Part shown: positions 1 to 4,648 of the stretch, one piece after another
Layout: each line of letters begins with the position of its first letter
Position numbering within the stretch: the first letter of the stretch is position 1
NCBI GenBank assembly: GCA_018813805.1
Contig: JAHJAP010000109.1
Span: forward strand, 1 to 7,004
Origin: Patescibacteria group bacterium
GTDB taxonomy: Bacteria; Patescibacteriota; Patescibacteriia; Patescibacteriales; GWC2-42-12
DNA: 7,004 nt
Reading direction: 5' to 3'
Translations under genes and position numbers: made by a program
Notes under the pieces: generated by a model
The model's database searches: none
What the model was told of the DNA's origin: nothing
Seen by the model: only the letters and a program-made list of their open reading frames with translations

Positions 1-27
1 AAATAATAATATCATAAAAAATTTTAT

Positions 28-56
28 TCTGTAAAGAGTTTTACAATAAATGTCAA
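28..56 (-). promoter_or_regulatory. Possible divergent promoter reading left out of the window
   Basis: On the minus strand a perfect -35 hexamer TTGACA (plus positions 51-56) is followed after 17 nt by TACAGA (28-33), a poor -10 with 3 of 6 matches. A minus-strand ATG lies at 15-13 and reads M-I-L-L-F before the window ends. This would fit a divergent gene starting just outside, but five codons cannot identify one, and TTGACA can arise by chance in AT-rich DNA. Confidence 0.18.
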
Positions 57-85
57 GATTAAATAAAAATATTCTACTATTTTTA

Positions 86-114
86 GAGTCTGCCGCCAAA
101 TACTTTTTCGAGTA
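86..114. repeat. Decayed palindromic repeat, copy 0 (long-loop type, right arm lost)
   Basis: GTCTGCCGCCAAATACT (88-104), then TTTTCGAGTA, matches the left arm, loop and start of the right arm of the copy at 3688-3727. The rest of the right arm is missing and is replaced by AT-rich sequence. The flank TAGAGTCTG is shared with the copy after rbfA, so this is the same repeat family and not a chance hairpin. The remaining local pairing is short (TACT with AGTA). It lies about 65 bases upstream of the putative infB -35 element and shows no obvious regulatory role. Confidence 0.6.
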
Positions 115-178
115 GAAAATTTTATTTCGTAATATTTAATTCGTAAAATATAATTTTAATTTTACAACAGCGCAATGT

Positions 179-207
179 TTGACTTGTTGTGTTATTTATT
201 GTATTGT
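179..207 (+). promoter_or_regulatory. Candidate sigma-70-type promoter for infB
   Basis: TTGACT (179-184, 5 of 6 to the -35 consensus) is separated by exactly 17 nt from TATTGT (202-207, 4 of 6 to the -10). Transcription would start near 214 and give a leader of about 22 nt before the infB ATG. An interrupted dyad, ACAACA (164-169) and TGTTGT (185-190), brackets the -35, and an AT-only dyad, ATTTATT (194-200) and AATAAAT (213-219), brackets the -10. These could be operator half-sites, but such dyads are frequent in AT-rich DNA. Confidence 0.4.
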
Positions 208-235
208 TACAAAATAAATCAATACTAAATTAATT

Positions 236-2200
236 ATGAATTTTACTGAACTAGCCAGAATTCTTAAAATTTCTCCCCAAGAGTTGCGTGATAAATTACC
301 ACTTCTTGGTTTTGATATTGGACAAAAAGCTATTAAAGTTGATCGACAAATAGTCAATCAAATAGTTAATCAATGGCCAATGCTTCTTAAAAAATTAAAA
401 GAAATAGAACAAAAAAATCAAGAAAAAATTAAAACAACAGAAACAAACACGCCTAATAAAAAACAAATTAAAATTTCTTCATTTATTACAGTGCGCGACT
501 TTGCTGCTTTAGCTAATTTACCAGTAAATAAAATTTTATCTGAATTAATGAAAAACAGTATTTTTAGCTCGCTTAATGAAAAAATTGACGCTGAAACAGC
601 TGCTATTATTGGCGCTGATTTAGGATTGGAAGTAGTGCTTAAACAAGAACAAATAATCGATGATGTTGAAAAAATAGATGAATTTAAACAAATTATGGAG
701 AAAGAAAACTCTAATAATCTTATAACACGCGCTCCAATTATTGTTGTTATGGGCCATGTTGATCATGGAAAAACAAAACTATTAGATATTATTAAAAATA
801 CTAATGTGGTAGCTAATGAAGCTGGTGGCATTACTCAACACATTGGCGCTTATCAAATTATCCATAATAATAAACCTATTACTTTTATTGATACTCCTGG
901 CCATGAAGCTTTTACTGCCATGCGTAATCGCGGCGCCAAGGTTGCTGATATCGCAATATTGGTAGTCGCAGCTGATGATGGCGTTAAACAACAAACAATT
1001 GAAGCTTACCGTATTATTGAAGCTACTAAATTGCCTTTTGTCGTTGCTATTAATAAAATTGACAAACCAGAAGCTAATATAGAAAAAACTAAACAAGAAT
1101 TAACCAATCAGCTAAAAATTACACCGGAAGATTGGGGTGGAAAAACTATTTGCATTCCTGTTTCTGCCAAAGAAAACACTGGAATAAAAGAACTTTTGGA
1201 TATTTTGCTTTTAACAGCCGACATTTTACAAGACAATATCAAGGCCAATCCTCAATCCATGGCTGTTGGCACAATTATTGAATCACACATTGACAAAGGC
1301 GAAGGTCCAGTGGCTACTGTTTTGATACAAAATGGCACGCTAAAAATCAATGATCCTCTATGTTTTAATAATCAACTTTATGGCAAAGTTCGCGCTTTAA
1401 AAAATCATTTAGGACAATCTATTAATGAAGCAGGTCCATCAACTCCTGCTAAAATTATTGGCTTAAAGACAACTCCTTTAGTTGGTGATTTATTAACTGC
1501 TAACAAAAACGACAAACAAATTAAAATTAAACATGTTAAAAATTCACCAATAAAAAAAATTATACAACCAACAAAAGAATCAGAAAATCAGAAAATCAGA
1601 AAAATTAATATACTTATCAAGAGTGATGTTCTTGGCAGCAGCGAGGCCATTGAAGGTTCATTGGTTAAGCTAGATAATCCAGAAGTAAAAATTAATATTA
1701 TTAGCAAGGGATTGGGTAATATTACTGAAGGAGATATTAATAGGGCTGAGGCTAACAATGCGCGAATTATTGGTTTTAATGTTAAATTAATTCCTAAAGT
1801 AGAAGAATTAGCGCGTGAAAAAAATATCCAAACAAAAATCTATCATGTTATTTATGAATTAATCAATGATCTTAAAATTAATGTTCAAGAATTAACCAAG
1901 CCGAATGTTCAAAGAGTTAATTCTGGTAAAGTAAAAGTTTTGGCAATTTTTCGAACAGAACATCAAAGTCAAATTATTGGCGGTAAAGTAATTGAAGGTC
2001 AAGCTGAAATTAATAGTTTTGTTGAAATAATACGAGATAAACAAATTATTAGCCAAGGTAAAATTAATAAATTACAAGCAGGCAAACAGGATGTTAAAAC
2101 AGTGGAAATTAATCAAGAATGCGGCCTACAATATGAAGGATCGCCAGCAATTAAACAAAAAGATATTTTACAACTATATAAAATGGAACCAATAAAATAA
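236..2200 (+). CDS. infB: Translation initiation factor IF2
   Basis: IF2 is the GTPase that delivers initiator fMet-tRNA to the 30S subunit and promotes 50S joining. All five G motifs are visible: GHVDHGKT (173-180), [10 protein letters not shown] (197-206), DTPGHEAF (219-226), NKID (273-276) and SAK (310-312). Before them come a helical N-terminal segment (1-45), a Lys/Glu/Gln-rich linker (50-80) and an IF2_N-type domain (about 82-135). After them come beta-barrel domain II (about 343-425), domain III beginning [14 protein letters not shown] (458-471), and the fMet-tRNA-binding C2 domain (about 558-654) with its conserved ECG (628-630). At 654 residues it is shorter than E. coli IF2 (890) or B. 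subtilis IF2 (716); the saving is in the N-terminal region. The ATG at 236 gives a natural start, [10 protein letters not shown], with no Shine-Dalgarno sequence upstream. It probably leads an infB-rbfA-nrnA transcript. The family assignment is essentially certain. Confidence 0.98.
   Translation: MNFTELARILKISPQELRDKLPLLGFDIGQKAIKVDRQIVNQIVNQWPMLLKKLKEIEQKNQEKIKTTETNTPNKKQIKISSFITVRDFAALANLPVNKILSELMKNSIFSSLNEKIDAETAAIIGADLGLEVVLKQEQIIDDVEKIDEFKQIMEKENSNNLITRAPIIVVMGHVDHGKTKLLDIIKNTNVVANEAGGITQHIGAYQIIHNNKPITFIDTPGHEAFTAMRNRGAKVADIAILVVAADDGVKQQTIEAYRIIEATKLPFVVAINKIDKPEANIEKTKQELTNQLKITPEDWGGKTICIPVSAKENTGIKELLDILLLTADILQDNIKANPQSMAVGTIIESHIDKGEGPVATVLIQNGTLKINDPLCFNNQLYGKVRALKNHLGQSINEAGPSTPAKIIGLKTTPLVGDLLTANKNDKQIKIKHVKNSPIKKIIQPTKESENQKIRKINILIKSDVLGSSEAIEGSLVKLDNPEVKINIISKGLGNITEGDINRAEANNARIIGFNVKLIPKVEELAREKNIQTKIYHVIYELINDLKINVQELTKPNVQRVNSGKVKVLAIFRTEHQSQIIGGKVIEGQAEINSFVEIIRDKQIISQGKINKLQAGKQDVKTVEINQECGLQYEGSPAIKQKDILQLYKMEPIK
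1578..1601 (+). repeat. Three exact 8-bp tandem repeats inside infB
   Basis: The unit AATCAGAA occurs three times in a row (1578-1585, 1586-1593, 1594-1601). It covers about residues 448-456 of IF2, in the Lys/Glu/Gln-rich linker between domain II and domain III. Because 8 is not a multiple of 3, gain or loss of one unit would shift the reading frame. The unit falls in a linker where length is tolerated but frame is not. Confidence 0.85.
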
Positions 2201-2206
2201 TAATAT

Positions 2207-2542
2207 ATGTCTCGTAGAATAGAACAACTAAACGAACAATTAAGAAATGCTTTAGCTAATTTAATTAACACGGAATTATCAATAAATAATGTCCTAATTA
2301 CTGTTTGCTATGTTGATTGTTCGCCTGATTTAAAGCAAGCCAAAATTGTTGTTTCTATTTTACCAACCAATTTAACTGGCAGTTCATTAAAACAATTAAG
2401 AAAATCTTCTAGTTATTTTAGCCAAATTTTAAGAAAAAAAATTAAAATTAGACAAATTCCACATTTTCGCTGGGTAATTGATAAAACCGAAGAAAAAGCT
2501 GCTAATTTAGAAAAAATTTTTAAACAGATTGCTGATAACTAG
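2207..2542 (+). CDS. rbfA: Ribosome-binding factor A (30S maturation)
   Basis: RbfA is a small KH-fold protein that binds the immature 30S subunit near the 5' end of 16S rRNA and assists late maturation. At 111 residues it has the usual size. Family signatures are the basic N-terminal helix (MSRRIEQLNEQLR), the strand and turn LITVCYVDCSPDLKQAKIVVSI (30-51), which corresponds to the typical vt-v-vS-DL--AkV-vs pattern, and the C-terminal IKIRQIPHFRWVID (79-92), matching the lR-vPel-F--D motif. It starts 6 nt after the infB stop, so the two are surely co-transcribed; no Shine-Dalgarno sequence is visible. It is the only gene here ending in TAG. That TAG lies at the edge of the following palindromic repeat (TAGAGTCTG, also at 84-92), so the present 3' end may have been set by repeat insertion. 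Confidence 0.93.
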   Translation: MSRRIEQLNEQLRNALANLINTELSINNVLITVCYVDCSPDLKQAKIVVSILPTNLTGSSLKQLRKSSSYFSQILRKKIKIRQIPHFRWVIDKTEEKAANLEKIFKQIADN

Positions 2543-2590
2543 AGTCTGTTGCCAAATGCTTTTTTGAGTTTAGGCCAAATATGGCATTTG
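2541..2590. repeat. Palindromic repeat copy A (diverged or composite)
   Basis: The left arm, GTCTGTTGCCAAATGCT (2544-2560), followed by a T-rich loop and GAGT (2566-2569), matches the long-loop subtype at 88-114 and 3688-3727. The expected right arm is not contiguous. Instead GCATTTG (2584-2590) can pair with CAAATGC (2553-2559) across 24 nt, and a right-arm-like AACAACAG lies at 2632-2639, beyond copy B. This suggests rearrangement or one repeat nested in another. It starts inside the rbfA stop codon. Confidence 0.6.
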
Positions 2591-2594
2591 ACGA

Positions 2595-2629
2595 GTCTGT
2601 CGCCAAATACCGTATTCGGCGACAGACCC
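2595..2629. repeat. Palindromic repeat copy B (short-loop type)
   Basis: GTCTGTCGCCAAATAC (2595-2610), one central C, then GTATTCGGCGACAGAC (2612-2627) form a 16-bp inverted repeat with a single A-C mismatch (2605 against 2617). Over 35 nt it differs at one position from copy C, which lies beyond nrnA, and it has the same central base and therefore the same orientation. It sits in the gap between rbfA and nrnA, ending 27 nt before the nrnA ATG, and would form a strong hairpin in the transcript. Confidence 0.88.
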
Positions 2630-2656
2630 TTAACAACAGCCCCAAATAAAAATATC

Positions 2657-3610
2657 ATGAACGATTCTTTATTTCAAAAAGCATATTCTTTAATTAAAGA
2701 TGCCAAGCATATTCTTTTAATTACCCATGAAAAGCCAGATGGCGATGCCGTTGCCTCTACTTGCGCTATGGCAGAAATTTTAGAATTTTTAAAAAAACAA
2801 TATTCAATTTTTTGTTTAGATAAACCATCTTATCAATATAATTATTTGCCACATTTAAAAAAATTTAATTCTGATTGTGATTTTAATCAAGTTGATATAA
2901 TTATTGTTCTTGATTGTGGCGATCTTAAACGTACTAATTTAAAAAAACAAATTAACCAACGACAAAAAAACCAATTAATTATAGAGTTTGATCATCACCC
3001 AAAAATAGATAATTATGCTGATATTGAACTTAGAATTTCAGAATCAGCTTCTACTACGGAAATTCTTTATCAATTTTTAAAAATTAATAAAATAAAAATC
3101 AATAAAAATTTAGCTAATTGTATTTTAACTGGTATTATTACAGATACAGCCAATTTTCTTTATCCCTCAACCTCTTCGCAAACTATTAATATTGCTTCGG
3201 AAATGCTAACATATGGCGCTAAATTACCGCTAATTATAGAAAGTACATGGCGCAACAAAAGTTTAGTTGCCATGAAAACGCTTGGCAAGGCCATGTCTAG
3301 TTTAAAAATTAATAAAAAATATAATTTTGCTACTGTTGTTTTGTCTCAAGAAAATCTTGACAATGCTATAACCGACGAAGACATGGAAGGTATTGCTGGT
3401 TTTTTGTCTAATTTAGAAAATGTTTCAGGAATAATGTTTTTACACGAACAAAAAAATAATAGCCTCAAGGGTAGTTTACGAACATCTAATAACAATGTAG
3501 ATATTTCACGCTTGGCTTACTTGTTGGGCGGTGGTGGTCATGCTAAAGCTTCTGGATTTACAATAGAAGGAAAACTAGAAAAAACAAATAAAATATGGCA
3601 AGTACAATAA
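2657..3610 (+). CDS. nrnA: DHH/DHHA1 phosphoesterase, NrnA-type nanoRNase / pAp phosphatase
   Basis: NrnA degrades 2-5 nt RNA fragments left by mRNA decay and often dephosphorylates 3'-phosphoadenosine-5'-phosphate. The DHH metal motifs are all present: HEKPDGD (24-30), LDCGD (85-89), FDHHP (111-115) and ITDTANF (161-167). The C-terminal DHHA1 domain has GSLRTS (272-277) and the Gly-rich GGGGHAKASGF (291-301). From the ATG at 2657 the protein has 317 residues, typical of the family. The frame stays open upstream to a TTG at 2549, but those 36 codons are the palindromic repeats translated, and the conserved domain begins only at about residue 10, so 2657 is the better start. It follows infB-rbfA, as in many bacteria, across a 114-nt repeat-filled gap, and its stop is one base from the next repeat. 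The DHH family call is certain. NrnA is preferred over RecJ because of length and domain arrangement, while the exact substrate is inferred. Confidence 0.92.
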   Translation: MNDSLFQKAYSLIKDAKHILLITHEKPDGDAVASTCAMAEILEFLKKQYSIFCLDKPSYQYNYLPHLKKFNSDCDFNQVDIIIVLDCGDLKRTNLKKQINQRQKNQLIIEFDHHPKIDNYADIELRISESASTTEILYQFLKINKIKINKNLANCILTGIITDTANFLYPSTSSQTINIASEMLTYGAKLPLIIESTWRNKSLVAMKTLGKAMSSLKINKKYNFATVVLSQENLDNAITDEDMEGIAGFLSNLENVSGIMFLHEQKNNSLKGSLRTSNNNVDISRLAYLLGGGGHAKASGFTIEGKLEKTNKIWQVQ

Positions 3611-3611
3611 G

Positions 3612-3648
3612 GGGTCTGTCGCCGAATACCGTATTCGGCGACAGACCC
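3612..3648. repeat. Palindromic repeat copy C (perfect 18-bp arms)
   Basis: GGGTCTGTCGCCGAATAC (3612-3629), one central C, then its exact reverse complement (3631-3648) make a perfect palindrome of 37 nt. It is the most intact copy in the window and begins two bases after the nrnA stop codon. Its GC content is far above that of the surroundings. It is nearly identical to copy B on the other side of nrnA. Confidence 0.95.
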
Positions 3649-3676
3649 ATAAGCCTTATTTCTTTTTTTATTTTTA
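3612..3676 (+). terminator. Possible terminator of the infB-rbfA-nrnA unit built from repeat copy C
   Basis: The perfect GC-rich hairpin of copy C lies immediately after nrnA and is followed, after about 7 nt, by a T-rich stretch (3656-3676, including seven consecutive T at 3663-3669). The gap between stem and T run is longer than in a canonical intrinsic terminator. Termination, or protection of the 3' end from exonucleases, is therefore an inference. The next gene, clpP, has a repeat of its own just before its start. Confidence 0.3.
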
Positions 3677-3687
3677 ATTAACTAAAA

Positions 3688-3727
3688 GTCTGTTACCGAA
3701 TACTCTTTCGAGTATTCAACAACAGAC
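3688..3727. repeat. Palindromic repeat copy D (long-loop type)
   Basis: GTCTGTTACCGAATACTC (3688-3705), loop TTTC (3706-3709), then GAGTATTCAACAACAGAC (3710-3727) pair at 15 of 18 positions, with a three-base internal mismatch (3695-3697 against 3718-3720). The mismatches look like G-to-A decay of an ancestral TTGCCG/CGGCAA pair. Where copies B and C have a C-G pair (TGTCGCC with GGCGACA), this copy has T-A (CTGTT with AACAG), a paired change that keeps the stem. It ends 16 nt before the clpP start codon and would lie in the clpP leader if transcription starts upstream. Confidence 0.9.
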
Positions 3728-3743
3728 CAACTAATTCAATTTT

Positions 3744-4322
3744 ATGACTTTAATACCAACAGTTATTGAAAAATCAGGCCAAATCGAACGAGCCTATGAT
3801 ATTTATTCTCGTTTATTAAAAGATCGCATTATTTTTTTGGGCGAGCCAATTGACGATCATACAGCTAATATCATTATTGCTCAATTCCTTTTTTTAGATG
3901 CAGAAAATAAGGACAAGCCTATTCAATTTTATATTAATACCCCTGGTGGGTCAGTTACTGCTGGCTTGGCTATTTACGATACTATGCAATATATAAAATC
4001 AGATGTTTCTACTATTTGCATTGGAATGGCTGCTTCTATGGGCGCATTACTTTTAGCAGCTGGCTCTCGCGGCAAACGTTTTTCTTTGCCTAATTCAGAA
4101 ATTCTTATCCATCAAGTCATGGGTGGGTTTGAAGGCCAAGCTACGGATATAAAAATTCGCTCAGAACAAATTTTAAAAATTAAAGATAAGTTAAACAAAA
4201 TTTTAGCCAAACACACTGGACAAACTGTAACAACAATTGAAAAAGACACTGATCGCGATCGTTTTATGTCAGCTGAAGAAGCAGTAAAGTATGGTATAAT
4301 TGACAAAGTGATTATTAAATAA
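3744..4322 (+). CDS. clpP: ATP-dependent Clp protease proteolytic subunit ClpP
   Basis: ClpP forms the double-heptamer serine peptidase barrel fed by Clp ATPases (ClpX, ClpC or ClpA). The catalytic triad is complete: Ser98 in GMAASMGA (94-101), His123 in LIHQ (121-124) and Asp172 in DTDRDRF (168-174), the same numbers as in B. subtilis ClpP. The oxyanion-loop region NTPGGSV (65-71) and the family C-terminal pattern [14 protein letters not shown] (174-187) are present. The 192-residue length is standard. The N-terminus, MTLIPTVIE followed by [10 protein letters not shown], is typical of ClpP, has no long propeptide and supports the ATG at 3744. No Shine-Dalgarno sequence is visible. No clpX or tig gene is adjacent, so the ATPase partner must be elsewhere. 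The gene stands apart, with 133 nt upstream (two repeats) and 326 nt downstream. Confidence 0.98.
   Translation: MTLIPTVIEKSGQIERAYDIYSRLLKDRIIFLGEPIDDHTANIIIAQFLFLDAENKDKPIQFYINTPGGSVTAGLAIYDTMQYIKSDVSTICIGMAASMGALLLAAGSRGKRFSLPNSEILIHQVMGGFEGQATDIKIRSEQILKIKDKLNKILAKHTGQTVTTIEKDTDRDRFMSAEEAVKYGIIDKVIIK
4292..4300 (+). promoter_or_regulatory. Extended -10 element near the clpP 3' end
   Basis: TGG followed by consensus TATAAT (4295-4300) makes a perfect extended -10 box 20 nt before the clpP stop. No convincing -35 stands 16-18 nt upstream. If active, it would transcribe the clpP-rny gap. The element also encodes conserved ClpP residues (YGIID), so it may be coincidental. Confidence 0.2.
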
Positions 4323-4340
4323 AATTTATTAAAATTTATT
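4321..4340. repeat. Two exact 10-bp tandem repeats after clpP
   Basis: AAAATTTATT occurs twice in immediate succession, overlapping the last two bases of the clpP stop codon. The sequence is AT-only and may simply be slippage-derived. Confidence 0.7.
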
Positions 4341-4367
4341 CTAAAATAATACGACAATACAAAATCC

Positions 4368-4396
4368 TTGCTAGAAAATAATAGATATGGTAGGAT
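4368..4396 (+). promoter_or_regulatory. Candidate promoter in the clpP-rny gap
   Basis: TTGCTA (4368-4373, 4 of 6) is separated by 17 nt from TAGGAT (4391-4396, 4 of 6), preceded by TGG as in an extended -10. GATAAT at 4394-4399 is an alternative -10. Transcription would start around 4403. This would place the 21-bp duplication, the small ORF and the terminator hairpin in one short transcript. Chance matches are common in DNA of this composition. Confidence 0.28.
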
Positions 4397-4444
4397 AATT
4401 TTGTAATTAATTAAAAAAATTCTGCTATTAGATTTATTAGTTTG

Positions 4445-4486
4445 CACTTAGAAGATATTAAATTTCACTTAGAAGATATTAAATTT
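4445..4486. repeat. Perfect 21-bp tandem duplication upstream of rny
   Basis: The unit, beginning CACTTAGAAG and ending ATATTAAATTT, occurs twice with no mismatch and no spacer (4445-4465 and 4466-4486). It ends one base before the ATG of the 34-codon ORF. Its length of two helical turns would place bound proteins on the same face, so a pair of operator sites is possible. A recent slippage duplication is equally possible. Confidence 0.9.
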
Positions 4487-4487
4487 T

Positions 4488-4592
4488 ATGCTAGCTTTAA
4501 ACTTAAATCCTGTAACAACAAATACTACGTCTTCTCAAAATAAAAATCTTCATAAACATGAAATCGGTTTTAATAATCTATTAAAACCGTAA
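4488..4592 (+). CDS. Possible 34-residue leader peptide or small protein, unrecognised
   Basis: An ATG directly after the 21-bp duplication opens a 34-codon frame starting MLALNLNPVTT and ending GFNNLLKP, stopped by TAA. The peptide is polar, rich in Asn and Thr, and has no membrane segment or motif I recognise. It has no Shine-Dalgarno sequence, but neither do the real genes here. Its last nine codons run through the terminator hairpin and its stop codon directly follows the stem. That is the arrangement expected if ribosomes on a leader ORF keep the terminator from folding. It may equally be a chance ORF in non-coding DNA, since an AT-rich gap of this size often contains one. Confidence 0.22.
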   Translation: MLALNLNPVTTNTTSSQNKNLHKHEIGFNNLLKP

Positions 4593-4600
4593 TTTTGTTT
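4565..4600 (+). terminator. Intrinsic terminator or attenuator hairpin upstream of rny
   Basis: CGGTTTTAATA (4565-4575), loop ATC, then TATTAAAACCG (4579-4589) form a perfect 11-bp stem. A T-rich tail, TAATTTTGTTT (4590-4600), follows immediately. This is the most terminator-like structure in the window, although the stem is AT-rich apart from three GC pairs at its base. It could end clpP or small-ORF transcripts, or attenuate rny, whose start codon is 60 nt beyond the stem. Confidence 0.6.
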
Positions 4601-4648
4601 ATTGTATATTTAAGCAACAACCATCTAATAACAGCATTCAATAAAACA

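Larger units (their letters stand above)
4323..4648 (+). other. 326-nt clpP-rny intergenic region, candidate leader or small transcription unit
   Basis: This is the longest stretch without a recognised gene. In order it holds AT-rich tandem repeats; an imperfect stem of TACAAAAT (4358-4365) with ATTTTGTA (4398-4405), extended by CCT (4366-4368) with AGG (4392-4394) across a bulge; a promoter-like sequence in the same place; a 21-bp perfect duplication; a possible 34-codon ORF; and a terminator-like hairpin ending 60 nt before the rny ATG. No tRNA or known riboswitch pattern is apparent. The order resembles a regulated leader or a short independent RNA. The elements are seen directly; their joint function is inferred. 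Confidence 0.4.

Noticed and set aside
1..34. Tail of an upstream + strand gene (for example nusA) ending at the TAA at 32-34
   Set aside because: One frame is open for ten codons, but the residues are low-complexity Asn/Ile/Lys and cannot be tied to any family. This length is expected by chance.
782..1096. Minus-strand open frame inside infB
   Set aside because: It is antisense to the GTPase domain of IF2, has no family signature and is a by-product of AT-rich codon use. The minus-strand frames at 4702-4884, 5218-5406 and 6192-6428 are rejected for the same reason.
86..3727. The palindromic repeats as a CRISPR array
   Set aside because: Copies are irregularly spaced, separated by whole genes, vary in apex structure and have no spacer-sized regular intervals. 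No cas gene is present.
4251..4260. 10-bp palindrome GATCGCGATC in clpP
   Set aside because: It encodes the conserved catalytic-region residues DRDR, so protein constraint explains it.
4112..4447. Minus-strand open frame spanning the clpP 3' end and the following gap
   Set aside because: More than half is antisense to conserved ClpP sequence, and the rest is low-complexity Phe/Ile/Leu from AT-rich DNA. There is no recognisable domain.
4595..4648. TTG at 4595 as the RNase Y start
   Set aside because: The codon lies in the T tail of the terminator hairpin. The 18 extra residues precede the membrane anchor and are not typical of RNase Y.
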